64,000 bases of DNA, taken from NCBI RefSeq assembly GCF_014648075.1, contig NZ_BMQK01000003.1, positions 372,001 through 436,000 on the forward strand, written 5' to 3'. The notes beneath the pieces were generated by a model. It searched no databases. It was not told the origin of the DNA and saw nothing but the letters and a program-made list of their open reading frames with translations. Each line of letters begins with the position of its first letter. Within the stretch, counting starts at the first letter, position 1. Source of the stretch: Streptomyces ruber. Its GTDB lineage: Bacteria > Actinomycetota > Actinomycetes > Streptomycetales > Streptomycetaceae. Shown here in pieces: positions 7,343 through 14,765 of this stretch. Position numbers and translations under genes: made by a program.

Positions 7343-8968
7343 ATGCCGGATGCCGTGGTGATCGGGGCCGGCCCCAACGGTCTCGTCGCGGCCAATCTCC
7401 TCGCCGACGAGGGGTGGAGCGTCGAGGTGCTGGAGGAACAGGACGAACCCGGGGGAGCGGTCCGCCACGACAACGGCGTGCACCCCGACTTCACCAACGA
7501 CCTCTTCAGCTCGTTCTACCCGCTCGCCGCCGCGTCCCCGGTGCTCTCCGAGCTCCGGCTGGAGCGCCACGGCCTGCACTGGAGACACGCGCCGCGGGTC
7601 CTGGCCCACCCCTTGTCCGACGGCCGCTGCGCCGTGCTCGGACGGGACCTGGACGACACGGCCGCCTCCCTGGAAACGTTCGCCGACGGGGACGGCGCCG
7701 CCTGGCGCGAGCTGCACGACGTCTGGGAGCGGCTGCGCCCCGACCTGGTGGACGCGCTGTTCACCCCGTTCCCGCCGGTGCGCGCGACGGTGAAGCTCGC
7801 CGCCCGGCTGCACGCCGCGGGCGGGCTGCGGCTGGCCCGGTCGCTGGTGCTGCCGGTCCGGCGCCTCGGCGACGAGGAGTTCCGCGGCGAGGGCGGGAGA
7901 CTTCTGCTGGCCGGCAACGCCCTGCACGCCGACCTCGCGCCCGAGGCCGCGGGCAGCGGCGGGTTCGGCTGGCTGATGTCCATGCTGGGCCAGACGTACG
8001 GCTTCCCCGTGCCCGAGGGCGGCTCCGGCGCCCTCACCGCCGCACTGGTCTCGCGGCTGGAGGAACGCGGCGGTGTGCTGCGGTGCGGGACGCGGGTCTC
8101 CCGCGTCGAGGTCCGCCGGGGCCGGGCCGTCGGGGTGTGGACCGCCGACGGCGAGCCGGTGGTCGCCCGCCGCGCCGTCCTCGCGGACGTGTCCGCGCCC
8201 GCCCTCTACGGCGACCTGATCGACCGCGCCCACGTACCGGCGCAGGTCCTGGCCGACCTGCGGCGCTTCGAGTGGGACTTCGCCACCTTCAAGGTGGACT
8301 GGGCGCTCGACGGCCCCGTCCCCTGGCAGGCCCCCGACGCCTCGCTGGCGGGCACCGTGCACCTCGCGGACGGGGTCGACGAACTGACCCGGTTCGCCGC
8401 CCAGATCGCCATGCGCCAGGTACCGGACCGGCCGTTCACGCTGTTCGGCCAGATGACGACCTCCGACGCCACCCGTTCGCCCGCGGGCACCGAGTCAGCC
8501 TGGGCGTACACCCACGTACCCCACGAGATCAGGGGCGACGCCGGCGACGAAGGTCTGTCGGGAGCCTGGAACGCCAAGGAGCAGGAGGTCTTCGCCGACC
8601 GGGTCGAGCGGCAGGTCGAGCGGTTCGCGCCGGGCTTCCGGTCCCGCATCCGCGCCCGCCGGATCCTCGCCCCGCCGACGCTCCAGGCCATGAACGCCAA
8701 CCTGTACGGCGGCGCCATCAACGGCGGCACCACCGCCATGCACCAGCAGCTCGTCTTCCGCCCCCTGCCGGGCACCGGCCGTCCCGAGACCCCGGTGAAG
8801 AACCTCTTCCTGGCGTCCGCGAGCGCCCACCCGGGCGGCGGCGTGCACGGGGCGCCCGGAGCCAACGCCGCCCGTGCCGCGCTGCGGGGACACCTCGCGC
8901 GGCCCTCGCTGACCCGGGTCCAGTACGCGCTGACCCGCCGCAACCGGGCGGGGGACCGCAGCGCCTGA
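7343..8968 (+). CDS. FAD-dependent oxidoreductase, CrtI / phytoene-dehydrogenase-like
   Basis: A 541-residue flavoprotein of the amine-oxidase/phytoene-desaturase superfamily. The N terminus carries the dinucleotide-binding motif VIGAGPNGLVAANLL, followed by LEEQDEPGGAV, and the C-terminal FAD motif is seen in SASAHPGGGVHGAPGANAA. PVPEGGSGALTAALV is the conserved segment that precedes the substrate lid. The ATG at 7343 has GGAGG six bases upstream. This is not the crtI of the carotenoid cluster at 36.6 kb; it belongs to the broader NAD(P)/FAD-dependent group of unknown substrate. A 13-bp perfect hairpin follows the stop. Confidence 0.9.
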   Translation: MPDAVVIGAGPNGLVAANLLADEGWSVEVLEEQDEPGGAVRHDNGVHPDFTNDLFSSFYPLAAASPVLSELRLERHGLHWRHAPRVLAHPLSDGRCAVLGRDLDDTAASLETFADGDGAAWRELHDVWERLRPDLVDALFTPFPPVRATVKLAARLHAAGGLRLARSLVLPVRRLGDEEFRGEGGRLLLAGNALHADLAPEAAGSGGFGWLMSMLGQTYGFPVPEGGSGALTAALVSRLEERGGVLRCGTRVSRVEVRRGRAVGVWTADGEPVVARRAVLADVSAPALYGDLIDRAHVPAQVLADLRRFEWDFATFKVDWALDGPVPWQAPDASLAGTVHLADGVDELTRFAAQIAMRQVPDRPFTLFGQMTTSDATRSPAGTESAWAYTHVPHEIRGDAGDEGLSGAWNAKEQEVFADRVERQVERFAPGFRSRIRARRILAPPTLQAMNANLYGGAINGGTTAMHQQLVFRPLPGTGRPETPVKNLFLASASAHPGGGVHGAPGANAARAALRGHLARPSLTRVQYALTRRNRAGDRSA

Positions 8969-8972
8969 CCCG

Positions 8973-9003
8973 GCGTCGTCCCGGTACGGAACCGGGACGA
9001 CGC
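8973..9003 (+). terminator. Terminator after the oxidoreductase gene
   Basis: GCGTCGTCCCGGT (8973-8985) pairs perfectly with 8991-9003 around the loop ACGGA. It starts four bases after the oxidoreductase stop and ends 15 bases before the next gene start, so the next gene probably relies partly on read-through or on a promoter within this short gap. Confidence 0.75.
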
Positions 9004-9018
9004 GGTACGGACAAGAGC

Positions 9019-9507
9019 ATGCAGACATTCCTGACCCACGCCGACTTCACGGAGTCGGCCCTCGCCCTGGACATGCGCCGCCTCGGCAAGCAGCGGGTGG
9101 AGACCCTCCAGGTGCTCCGCGGCCTGACGGTCCCGGGCTACGGCTGGCGCCGCCATCCGGCCGTACGGATGTGGAGGGGGTACGAGGAGGCGCTGGTCCG
9201 CTACGGGCTGCAGATGTGCCGGGTCTGGCGGGACCAGGGGCACCAGGACAGCTGCGCGGCCAAGCTGGTGGCCGACCTCACCGCCCACCGCCCGGGCATC
9301 CACGTACGCACGCAGGCGGAACTCGCCGAGGCGGGGGAACTGCCGCCCTGGCTCGGCGAGCCCGCGCTGCACATCAGCCACCGGTCGGCGCTCGTGCGCA
9401 AGGACCCGGAGTACTACAAGCCCCTGTTCTCCGAGGTGCCGGAGGACCTGCCGTACTTCTGGCCCGCCTCGGACCGCGACCCGGAGGCCGCGCAGCCCGA
9501 GGCGTGA
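9019..9507 (+). CDS. MSMEG_6728-family protein (pyrimidine-dimer-glycosylase-like)
   Basis: A 162-residue protein of the actinobacterial MSMEG_6728 family. The N terminus MQTFLTHADFTESALALD, then RRLGKQRVETLQVLR, resembles the start of T4 endonuclease V-like pyrimidine dimer DNA glycosylases, where an N-terminal residue and a conserved LGxQR region form the active site. GYGWRRHPAVRMW and the late SHRSALVRKDPEYYKPLF segment are further family hallmarks. The DNA-repair role is inferred from that similarity and not proven. The ATG at 9019 is used; the ribosome-binding site is weak (GGACAAGAG). Confidence 0.78.
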   Translation: MQTFLTHADFTESALALDMRRLGKQRVETLQVLRGLTVPGYGWRRHPAVRMWRGYEEALVRYGLQMCRVWRDQGHQDSCAAKLVADLTAHRPGIHVRTQAELAEAGELPPWLGEPALHISHRSALVRKDPEYYKPLFSEVPEDLPYFWPASDRDPEAAQPEA

Positions 9508-9509
9508 CC

Positions 9510-9821
9510 TCACACGCGGTGCCCCTGCGCGGCGAGCCAGCGGTGGACGGCGTCCTTGTCGGCCGGGGTGATACGGAGAGGCCCGTCGACGTGGGGTCCC
9601 TCGTCCTCGTTGAACCCGGTGTCCGTGACCCGGGCGGTGACCCAGGTGGCGAGGTCCTGCGCGGCGTCCGCGGACAGCCGGCCGCGCTCCCAGCCGCCGC
9701 GGGCCTCCCGCGCGGCCCCGGGGTCGTGCCGTTCGGTCTCCCGCAGCCAGGAGGGGACGAGGCGTTCGACGGCCCGGTGGTCCGCGGAGGTGTCGGGCCG
9801 GTGGTTCCCGTGTGCGTTCAT
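9510..9821 (-). CDS. Small conserved-looking hypothetical protein
   Basis: A 103-residue soluble protein that I do not recognise. It is rich in charged residues and has helical stretches (HRAVERLVPSWLRETERHDP, then LSADAAQDLATWVTARVTD). No signal peptide, membrane segment or metal motif is visible. The ATG at 9821 has only a weak upstream purine stretch. The gene lies 28 bases downstream of the SRPBCC gene at 9850 on the same strand and may be co-transcribed. Its stop is two bases from the stop of the convergent gene at 9507. Codon usage is typical of the region, so I believe it is real. Confidence 0.6.
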   Translation of the reverse strand: MNAHGNHRPDTSADHRAVERLVPSWLRETERHDPGAAREARGGWERGRLSADAAQDLATWVTARVTDTGFNEDEGPHVDGPLRITPADKDAVHRWLAAQGHRV

Positions 9822-9849
9822 GTACCGGCGGGTTCCCCGTGGTACGGGT

Positions 9850-10254
9850 TCAGGCCCGGCCGCCCGACTCCTGTTCGGCGAGTTCGCCCAGCCGGTCCAG
9901 GCTGCGCCGCAGGGCGTCCTCCACCTCCTGGCGCGGCGGCTCCCCGGCGAAGAACGAGAGATGGAGGATCACCTCGCTGGGCGCCTCGCCCGTCCCCTCC
10001 ACCTGGAGCCACCCGGCGTAGTCGCCGGACTCCCGGGTGCCCCACTCGACGCGCATCTGATTCTGGGAGACCCGGACCAGGGCCGGTTCCCCGCGGTGCT
10101 CCGGCGGCTCGACCACCGTCACGGCGGGCGGGTCCTCGGCGTGGAAGCGGAACGACGGCGACATCCAGCGGCTGATCTCGCCCAGGTCGCTCACCTCGGC
10201 GAACACCGTCCGCGCCGGCGCCGCCACCGTCTTCGTCATCTCGAACTCGGACAT
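9850..10254 (-). CDS. SRPBCC family protein
   Basis: A 134-residue SRPBCC/START-like protein. It opens with EMTKTVAAPARTVFAEVSDLGEI, the usual strand-helix opening of polyketide cyclase/dehydrase domains, continues through five strands, and ends in the long closing helix (EVEDALRRSLDRLGELAEQ). The ATG at 10254 is supported by AGGAGG five bases upstream. It is divergent from the CsbD gene at 10410 across an interval that contains a 15-base palindrome. Ligand unknown. Confidence 0.85.
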   Translation of the reverse strand: MSEFEMTKTVAAPARTVFAEVSDLGEISRWMSPSFRFHAEDPPAVTVVEPPEHRGEPALVRVSQNQMRVEWGTRESGDYAGWLQVEGTGEAPSEVILHLSFFAGEPPRQEVEDALRRSLDRLGELAEQESGGRA

Positions 10255-10322
10255 CACGGCCTCCTCTGCCTCTGCCTCGGCGTGCGGGCCGGACGGGTTC
10301 CCGGCCGGCCGGTGCCGACACG

Positions 10323-10337
10323 CCGGGAACTTCCCGG
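10323..10337. promoter_or_regulatory. Palindrome between divergent SRPBCC and CsbD genes
   Basis: CCGGGAA-C-TTCCCGG is a perfect 7+1+7 inverted repeat midway between the starts at 10254 (-) and 10410 (+). It could be a shared operator. A hairpin in the leader is an alternative, although the single-base centre makes a stable loop less likely. The regulator is unknown. Confidence 0.45.
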
Positions 10338-10409
10338 GTTTGGGTGCGGCGGCAGCGGTCACCCGACTCACCGGCAACGCATAGTCGACCACTTCTGGAG
10401 TGAAGAACT

Positions 10410-10583
10410 GTGGCTGGTGACCAGAAGGCCAAGAGCAAGATGGAGCAGGCCAAGGGCAAGGCCAAGGAGACGGTCGGCCGCGCCGTGGGCAACGAGCGGA
10501 TGACCGCCGAGGGCCGTGCGGAGCAGTCGAAGGGCGACGCGCGTCAGGCCAAGGAGAAGACGAAGGACGCCTTCCGGCGCTGA
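10410..10583 (+). CDS. CsbD family stress protein
   Basis: A 57-residue CsbD-like protein. The sequence is almost wholly Lys/Ala/Glu/Gln-rich (GDQKAKSKMEQAKGKAKETV, then AEGRAEQSKGDARQAKEKTKDAF), the recognisable repeat of this family, which forms small charged helical hairpins. In Bacillus csbD belongs to the sigma-B general stress regulon; the role here is inferred. The GTG start at 10410 is preceded by GGAG nine bases upstream. It is followed by a strong hairpin at 10650. Confidence 0.85.
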   Translation: MAGDQKAKSKMEQAKGKAKETVGRAVGNERMTAEGRAEQSKGDARQAKEKTKDAFRR

Positions 10584-10649
10584 GTTCCCCGTACCGGCTT
10601 CTCCCCGCGGCTCTTCCCCGCGTCGTACGGAACCGCCGGCAGTCGTGCT

Positions 10650-10680
10650 CGTGGCCCCCGTCCCAGGGACGGGGGCCACG
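10650..10680. terminator. Bidirectional terminator, 15-bp stem
   Basis: Bases 10650-10664 and 10666-10680 pair perfectly around a single A (in practice a 3-5 base loop). It lies between the convergent CsbD gene and the small gene at 10721. Confidence 0.75.
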
Positions 10681-10720
10681 GCATGTCCGGAAGCCCGGTC
10701 GCCTCGTCGGCGGGTGCGGT

Positions 10721-10924
10721 TCAGGAGAACCAGCCGCCGCCGGAGTTCGAGCCGGAAGGCGGCAGCGCCGGGGCCGAGGGGGCGCCGGGTCTCGGAGGAA
10801 GGCCCGTGTCCGTGTTGAGGACCCGTTCGAGCTCGCGCTGGATGCGGCGGGCTTCCTCGCGGGTCTGCAGCGGTATGTCGCCACGTTCCCGTATCAGTTG
10901 GGCGTAGATCGGTGCATCGTGCAC
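10721..10924 (-). CDS. Small hypothetical protein
   Basis: A 67-residue protein. The first 40 residues form one charged helix (YAQLIRERGDIPLQTREEAR, then RIQRELERVL); the rest is Pro/Ser/Gly-rich and ends GGGWFS. No family is recognised. The start is a GTG at 10924, with GAGGAG about 12 bases upstream, which is rather far. Convergent with the CsbD gene. The helix shape and codon usage support a real gene, but function is unknown. Confidence 0.55.
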   Translation of the reverse strand: MHDAPIYAQLIRERGDIPLQTREEARRIQRELERVLNTDTGLPPRPGAPSAPALPPSGSNSGGGWFS

Positions 10925-11291
10925 GAGTCGGGGTGCTCCTCGGGTCTGGTGCCTCGCCTCACCGGCGGGGCAGCGGCCTCACCACGGCAGTCATCCTCTC
11001 ACTTCGAACGCGGTCCGCCAGTACGGGCCCCGTCCGGTGGCAGGTTTCCGACCTGCGCACATGGGTGTCGTGGGACGTGGTCGGCGCAGCCAACACCGGG
11101 ACGGCGGACGGTTGTTGCGCGCACGCCCCCTTTCCGGCCCGTACGTCGGACAGGCGGCCGCGAAGGCTGATATGCGTACGCACACTTGCGGCGCTTGCAT
11201 TTACCCGCGCATGCAACTAAAGTCTCGTTCGTCGCGAACCGGAAACACGGACGCGGACACACGCAGGTACGCGGAAAGGCTGTGCACCGTC
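10925..11291. other. Intergenic region between the small gene and the SDR gene
   Basis: This 367-base gap holds the divergent start regions of the genes at 10924 (-) and 11292 (+). GCAGGT-TTCCG-ACCTGC (11041-11057) is a small perfect hairpin. The right end contains the promoter and operator listed separately. No open frame with convincing protein-like content is seen. Confidence 0.6.
11195..11223 (+). promoter_or_regulatory. Promoter with an overlapping TTGCAT/ATGCAA inverted repeat
   Basis: TTGCAT (11195-11200) as -35 and TAAAGT (11218-11223) as -10 are separated by exactly 17 bases. The same -35 hexamer forms an inverted repeat with ATGCAA (11211-11216), ten bases apart. The arrangement is that of a repressor-controlled promoter for the SDR gene; MarR-type regulators often bind such TTGC/GCAA dyads (family knowledge). 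No regulator gene is adjacent. Confidence 0.55.
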
Positions 11292-12086
11292 ATGAACATC
11301 GATCTGAAGGGCCGTACCGCGCTGGTCACCGGCTCCACCCAGGGCATCGGCGCCGCGATCGCCGCCGCGCTCGCCCGGTCGGGCGCGCGGGTGGCCGTCA
11401 ACGGCCGCACCCCCGAGCGGGTGGAGCAGGCGGTCGCCGACCTGGCGCGGGAGGTGCCCGGCGGCACGTTCGTACCGGTTCCCGCGGACGTGAGCACCGA
11501 GGAGGGCGCGAACCGGGTGGCGGAGACGCTGCCCGAGGTGGACGTCCTCGTCAACAACCTCGGCATCTTCGGGGCCAGGAACCCCCTGGAGATCACCGAC
11601 GAGGAGTGGCGGCGCTACTTCGAGGTCAACGTCCTCGCGGCCGTGCGCCTCACCCGCCTCTTCCTGCCCGGGATGACGGAGCGGGGCTGGGGCCGCGTCC
11701 AGTACATCGCCAGCGACTCGGCGGTGGTCGTCCCCGCCGAGATGATCCACTACGGCATGTCCAAGACGGCGCTGCTCGCGGTGAGCCGGGGCTTCGCCAA
11801 GCAGGCCGCCGGCACCGGGGTCACGGTCAACTCCGTCATCGCGGGTCCCACGCACACCGGCGGGGTCGAGGACTTCGTGTACGAGCTCGTCGACCGTGAG
11901 CTGCCCTGGGACGAGGCCCAGCGCGTGTTCATGCGCGAGCACCGGCCGCAGTCCCTGCTGCAGCGCCTCATCGAGCCCGAGGAGATCGCCAACATGGTCG
12001 TCTACCTCGCCTCCGACCAGGCCTCGGCCACGACCGGCGGCGCGCTGCGCGTGGACGGCGGGTACGTCGACTCCATCCTGCCCTGA
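11292..12086 (+). CDS. SDR family oxidoreductase
   Basis: A 264-residue classical short-chain dehydrogenase. The cofactor motif TGSTQGIGAA occurs at about residue 14, DVLVNNLGIFG gives the NNxG motif, and catalysis would use Ser in YIASDSAVV with YGMSKTALL (Tyr-x3-Lys). The C terminus ends with GGALRVDGGYVDSI, the usual SDR tail. The ATG at 11292 follows a clear promoter; the longer open frame upstream runs through that promoter and is rejected. It is a single-gene unit. The substrate cannot be read from sequence. The operator-like repeat in its promoter suggests induction by a small molecule (inference). Confidence 0.92.
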   Translation: MNIDLKGRTALVTGSTQGIGAAIAAALARSGARVAVNGRTPERVEQAVADLAREVPGGTFVPVPADVSTEEGANRVAETLPEVDVLVNNLGIFGARNPLEITDEEWRRYFEVNVLAAVRLTRLFLPGMTERGWGRVQYIASDSAVVVPAEMIHYGMSKTALLAVSRGFAKQAAGTGVTVNSVIAGPTHTGGVEDFVYELVDRELPWDEAQRVFMREHRPQSLLQRLIEPEEIANMVVYLASDQASATTGGALRVDGGYVDSILP

Positions 12087-12160
12087 CCGGCCGGACGGCC
12101 CCGGGCGGCGGTGAGCGGCGGGGCCGCGTGAACCCGTGAACCGGGGATACTCGCCCGCAC

Positions 12161-13240
12161 ATGTCTCGGCTGACGAAACTCATGCACAGGCGGCACCAGG
12201 ACGGAGACGGGGCGGAGCCCGCGCCTCCCGGTGCCTCCGAGGACGGCACCGCCGATCGCGTCGGACCCGACCCCGAGGTGGAGGAGCGGGCCCCCGACTC
12301 GCCCGTGCAGCTGCCGAAGCGCTCGTGGCTGGCGGTGCTGAAGGGGACACTGAAGGAGTTCCAGGACGACGAGCTGACCGACCGCGCCGCGGCCCTGACG
12401 TACTACGGCGTGCTGGCGCTGTTCCCCGCCCTGCTCGTGCTGGTGTCCCTGCTGGGGGTCGCGGGTAAGTCCGCCACCGACGAGGTGATGGACAACCTCC
12501 AGCAGCTCGCCCCGGGGTCCGCCCGCGACATCATCACGGACGCCGTCGAGCAGCTGCGGGGCAACGGCGGCATCGGTTCGGTCATGGCCGTCGTCGGTCT
12601 GGTGCTGGCCGTCTGGTCGGCCTCCGGGTACGTCGCCGCCTTCATCCGCAGCGCCAACGCCGTGTACGACATGCCCGAGGGCCGCCCGGTGTGGAAGGTC
12701 CTCCCGGTGCGCGTCGGCGTGACCGTCCTGCTGATGGTGATGGCCGTGCTCAGCGCCCTGATCGTCGTCTTCACCGGCGGGATCGCCCGGCAGGCCGGTG
12801 CCGCGCTGGGCATCGGGGACACCGCGCTGACGGTGTGGTCGATCGCCAAGTGGCCCGTGCTGGTGCTCCTGGTCACCTTCATGATCGCGATCCTGTACTG
12901 GGCCGCCCCGAACGCCAAGGTGAAGGGCTTCCGGTGGATCTCGCCGGGCAGCTTCCTGGCCCTGGTGATCTGGTTGATCGCCTCCGCCGGGTTCGCGTTC
13001 TACGTGGCCAACTTCGGCTCGTACAACAAGACGTACGGCACGATGGCGGGTGTCATCGTCTTCCTGATCTGGCTCTGGATCAGCAACCTGGCGATCCTGC
13101 TGGGCCTGGAGTTCGACGCGGAGACCGTCCGGCAGCGGGCGATCGCGGGCGGTCACCCGGCGGACGAGGAGCCGTACGCCGAGCCGCGCGACACCAAGGC
13201 GTGGGACGAGGAGGACCGGCGCCGGGTGGAAGGGCCGTAA
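12161..13240 (+). CDS. YihY/BrkB family membrane protein
   Basis: A 359-residue inner membrane protein of the YihY/virulence-factor-BrkB family (UPF0761). After a 50-residue acidic cytosolic head comes the family hallmark DRAAALTYYGVLALFPALLVL near residue 75. Six membrane segments follow at about 85-105, 145-170, 185-205, 230-250, 265-290 and 295-325. GTYNK-like GSYNKTYGTMAGVIVFLIWL and NLAILLGLEFDAE are the other conserved blocks. The C-terminal 35 residues are acidic and cytosolic. The ATG is at 12161. A perfect 27-bp hairpin follows. Transport role is assumed for the family but not established. Confidence 0.93.
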   Translation: MSRLTKLMHRRHQDGDGAEPAPPGASEDGTADRVGPDPEVEERAPDSPVQLPKRSWLAVLKGTLKEFQDDELTDRAAALTYYGVLALFPALLVLVSLLGVAGKSATDEVMDNLQQLAPGSARDIITDAVEQLRGNGGIGSVMAVVGLVLAVWSASGYVAAFIRSANAVYDMPEGRPVWKVLPVRVGVTVLLMVMAVLSALIVVFTGGIARQAGAALGIGDTALTVWSIAKWPVLVLLVTFMIAILYWAAPNAKVKGFRWISPGSFLALVIWLIASAGFAFYVANFGSYNKTYGTMAGVIVFLIWLWISNLAILLGLEFDAETVRQRAIAGGHPADEEPYAEPRDTKAWDEEDRRRVEGP

Positions 13241-13254
13241 CGCCGGACGGCGCC

Positions 13255-13312
13255 GGAAGCCGCTGCTCCCTGGCGGACCCGCTCACGGGTCCGCCAGGGA
13301 GCAGCGGCTTCC
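13255..13312. terminator. Bidirectional terminator, perfect 27-bp stem
   Basis: Arms 13255-13281 and 13286-13312 are exact complements across the tetraloop CTCA. It lies between convergent genes (stops at 13240 and 13354). This is the longest perfect stem in the window. Confidence 0.9.
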
Positions 13313-13353
13313 CGGGAGGCGGACACCCGGGGAGCGGGTGGCGGCGACGCGGC

Positions 13354-13563
13354 TCAGGCGGCGTCGCGCTGCCGCACCGGAACGCCCACCGGGTTCTCCC
13401 GCGTGTCGCGTCCGCCGCGTATCAGCCGCAGATGGTGCCGTACGCGGGCGTGCCGCGGCGTCCCGGCCGCGGCTTCGTCGAACAGGCGGTCTTCCCACCA
13501 GGTCATGCCGAGCAGCAGTCCCCACATGGCGGGCAGCAGCAGAACGGCAACGATGATGATCAC
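13354..13563 (-). CDS. Small single-pass membrane protein
   Basis: A 69-residue protein that starts directly with a hydrophobic segment (VIIIVAVLLLPAMWGLLLGM, residues 1-20) and continues with an Arg/His-rich cytosolic part (HARVRHHLRLIRGGRDTREN). This is the shape of a tail-in, one-pass membrane protein. The GTG at 13563 has GAGGGG nine bases upstream. Many Streptomyces genomes carry similar unannotated proteins; I cannot name the family. It is divergent from the peptide gene at 13799. Confidence 0.6.
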   Translation of the reverse strand: MIIIVAVLLLPAMWGLLLGMTWWEDRLFDEAAAGTPRHARVRHHLRLIRGGRDTRENPVGVPVRQRDAA

Positions 13564-13798
13564 GTCATCCCACCCCTCAGTGTGTGCCGCATCAGCGGGT
13601 GCCCCGCGCGCGCGGCGCGAAAGGTGGCGTGATGTGAACGTGATGTGCACCGGACCGGACGGCGCGTTGCTCCGTATGCCGTCCAGAGCTTTACAAGCAG
13701 GACAAATTGTGCGCAAGGGATATTTTGCGCCTTCTGCCCACATGCGTTCAAACTGGAGCGAGAGGGTACTCGGCAAAGCCCCCAAAGGAGGCGATGGT
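13564..13798. promoter_or_regulatory. AT-richer divergent promoter region upstream of the peptide operon
   Basis: This 235-base interval contains one of the least GC-rich stretches in the window (13685-13760), including TTTACAAGCAGGACAAATTG and GATATTTTGCGC. TTGTGCGCAA (13708-13717) is a near-palindrome. It must hold the promoter of the peptide operon and probably that of the small membrane protein on the other strand. I could not assign exact -35/-10 hexamers with 17-base spacing. Confidence 0.5.
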
Positions 13799-13987
13799 AT
13801 GTCTTTCACCACCGAGAACGTGATCACCGAAGTCACCGGCGTCCAGGATGCCGACATCGAAGCAGCGCTCGACCCCGTGGAAACGGAGGGCGTCTTCCGT
13901 GACAGCCGTGAGTGCGCCGCCCTCGCTCTCGTCGAGGGGACCGGCAAGCTCCTGCTGTCGCCCCCGACCCCGCGTCCGAAGAAGTAG
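13799..13987 (+). CDS. 62-residue peptide, possible RiPP precursor or signalling peptide
   Basis: A short gene with a very strong ribosome-binding site (AAGGAGG seven bases before the ATG). The peptide opens MSFTTENVITEVTGVQDADI, continues with an acidic helix-like leader (EAALDPVETEGVFRDSREC), and ends with LLLSPPTPRPKK, a Pro-rich basic tail. It has one Cys and several Ser/Thr. There is no signal peptide. The acidic N-terminal part followed by a short distinct C-terminal core is how many ribosomally made, modified peptides look. The downstream genes overlap or nearly overlap each other, and none is a recognised RiPP maturase, so the precursor reading is an inference. A small protein subunit of the neighbouring enzymes is the main alternative. 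Confidence 0.6.
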   Translation: MSFTTENVITEVTGVQDADIEAALDPVETEGVFRDSRECAALALVEGTGKLLLSPPTPRPKK

Positions 13988-14024
13988 TGCGGCCGGCGGG
14001 ATCGACGTCGACGGGAGCAGCTGA

Positions 14025-14765
14025 ATGAAGCAGTCAGGCACTACGACCCTGTTGCAGGGCGCGGTGCAGGATCTCGCTTCCGGTGTGGTCTCCGTCCTCC
14101 GGGACGGGGACCACACCCGCGAGTCCGGCACCTGGTGCTCGTACGCGACGGACGCGACGGACGGCGCCGAGGCGGACCTCACCCTGGCGGCGGTGCGGGT
14201 GCTGGGCGCCGACGCGCTGCTGCCGCACGTCCTGCTGCGCACGCCGCCCGACGCCGGTGAACTCGCCCTGTTCAAGAAGGCCATGGCGGCCTACCCGCCC
14301 GGTTCCGGCGCCGCGCCCACCCTGCTGTGGAGTCACTGGGGCATGTCCCGCGCGCTGCGCGGGATCGACGCGGCCGCTGCCCGCTCCGCCGCGGGACCGT
14401 CCGCGGGGGCCGGGGACGCCCAGCCCGACGCCGGCTGGCTCGACGGCGTCACCTGGCAGGTGCTGACCCATCAGCTGGCGGTGCTGGCGCCGCTCGCGGT
14501 GCCCGGCAGCGAGGACAGCGCGGTGGCCCGCGCCGCCCGGCGCCGTCCCGTGGACGTCGCCCGGGGATTCGTCCGCGCGGTGCGCCGCAGGGACTGGCTC
14601 CAGGCGGCGGGCGCGGGCCGCTGGCTCACCCTGCTGGAGGGGGTCCCGGACACGCTCGGCCTGGAGTCCGGACTCGACTTCGTCGCGCTCATGGGCGGCG
14701 ACGACCAGCGTGTGGCCCTCCAGGTACGGGCGGCCCAGCTGATGCGGGCCGGAGCGCCGGTGTGA
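14025..14765 (+). CDS. Hypothetical protein of the peptide operon
   Basis: A 246-residue soluble protein that I do not recognise. It starts MKQSGTTTLLQGAVQDLASG, is Ala/Leu-rich and probably mostly helical, and includes DGVTWQVLTHQLAVLAPLAV near residue 150 and RDWLQAAGAGRWLTLLEGVP near residue 190. No cofactor motif, signal peptide or membrane segment is visible. The ATG at 14025 lies 37 bases after the peptide gene, with GGAG eight bases before it. Its TGA stop overlaps the GTG start of the next gene (GTGA), so the two are translationally coupled. Confidence 0.72.
   Translation: MKQSGTTTLLQGAVQDLASGVVSVLRDGDHTRESGTWCSYATDATDGAEADLTLAAVRVLGADALLPHVLLRTPPDAGELALFKKAMAAYPPGSGAAPTLLWSHWGMSRALRGIDAAAARSAAGPSAGAGDAQPDAGWLDGVTWQVLTHQLAVLAPLAVPGSEDSAVARAARRRPVDVARGFVRAVRRRDWLQAAGAGRWLTLLEGVPDTLGLESGLDFVALMGGDDQRVALQVRAAQLMRAGAPV

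Noticed and set aside
6655..9507. 950-codon open frame on the plus strand
   Set aside because: It runs through three genes in another frame and translates to Arg/Gly/Pro-rich sequence; only its last 162 codons (from 9019) are a real gene.
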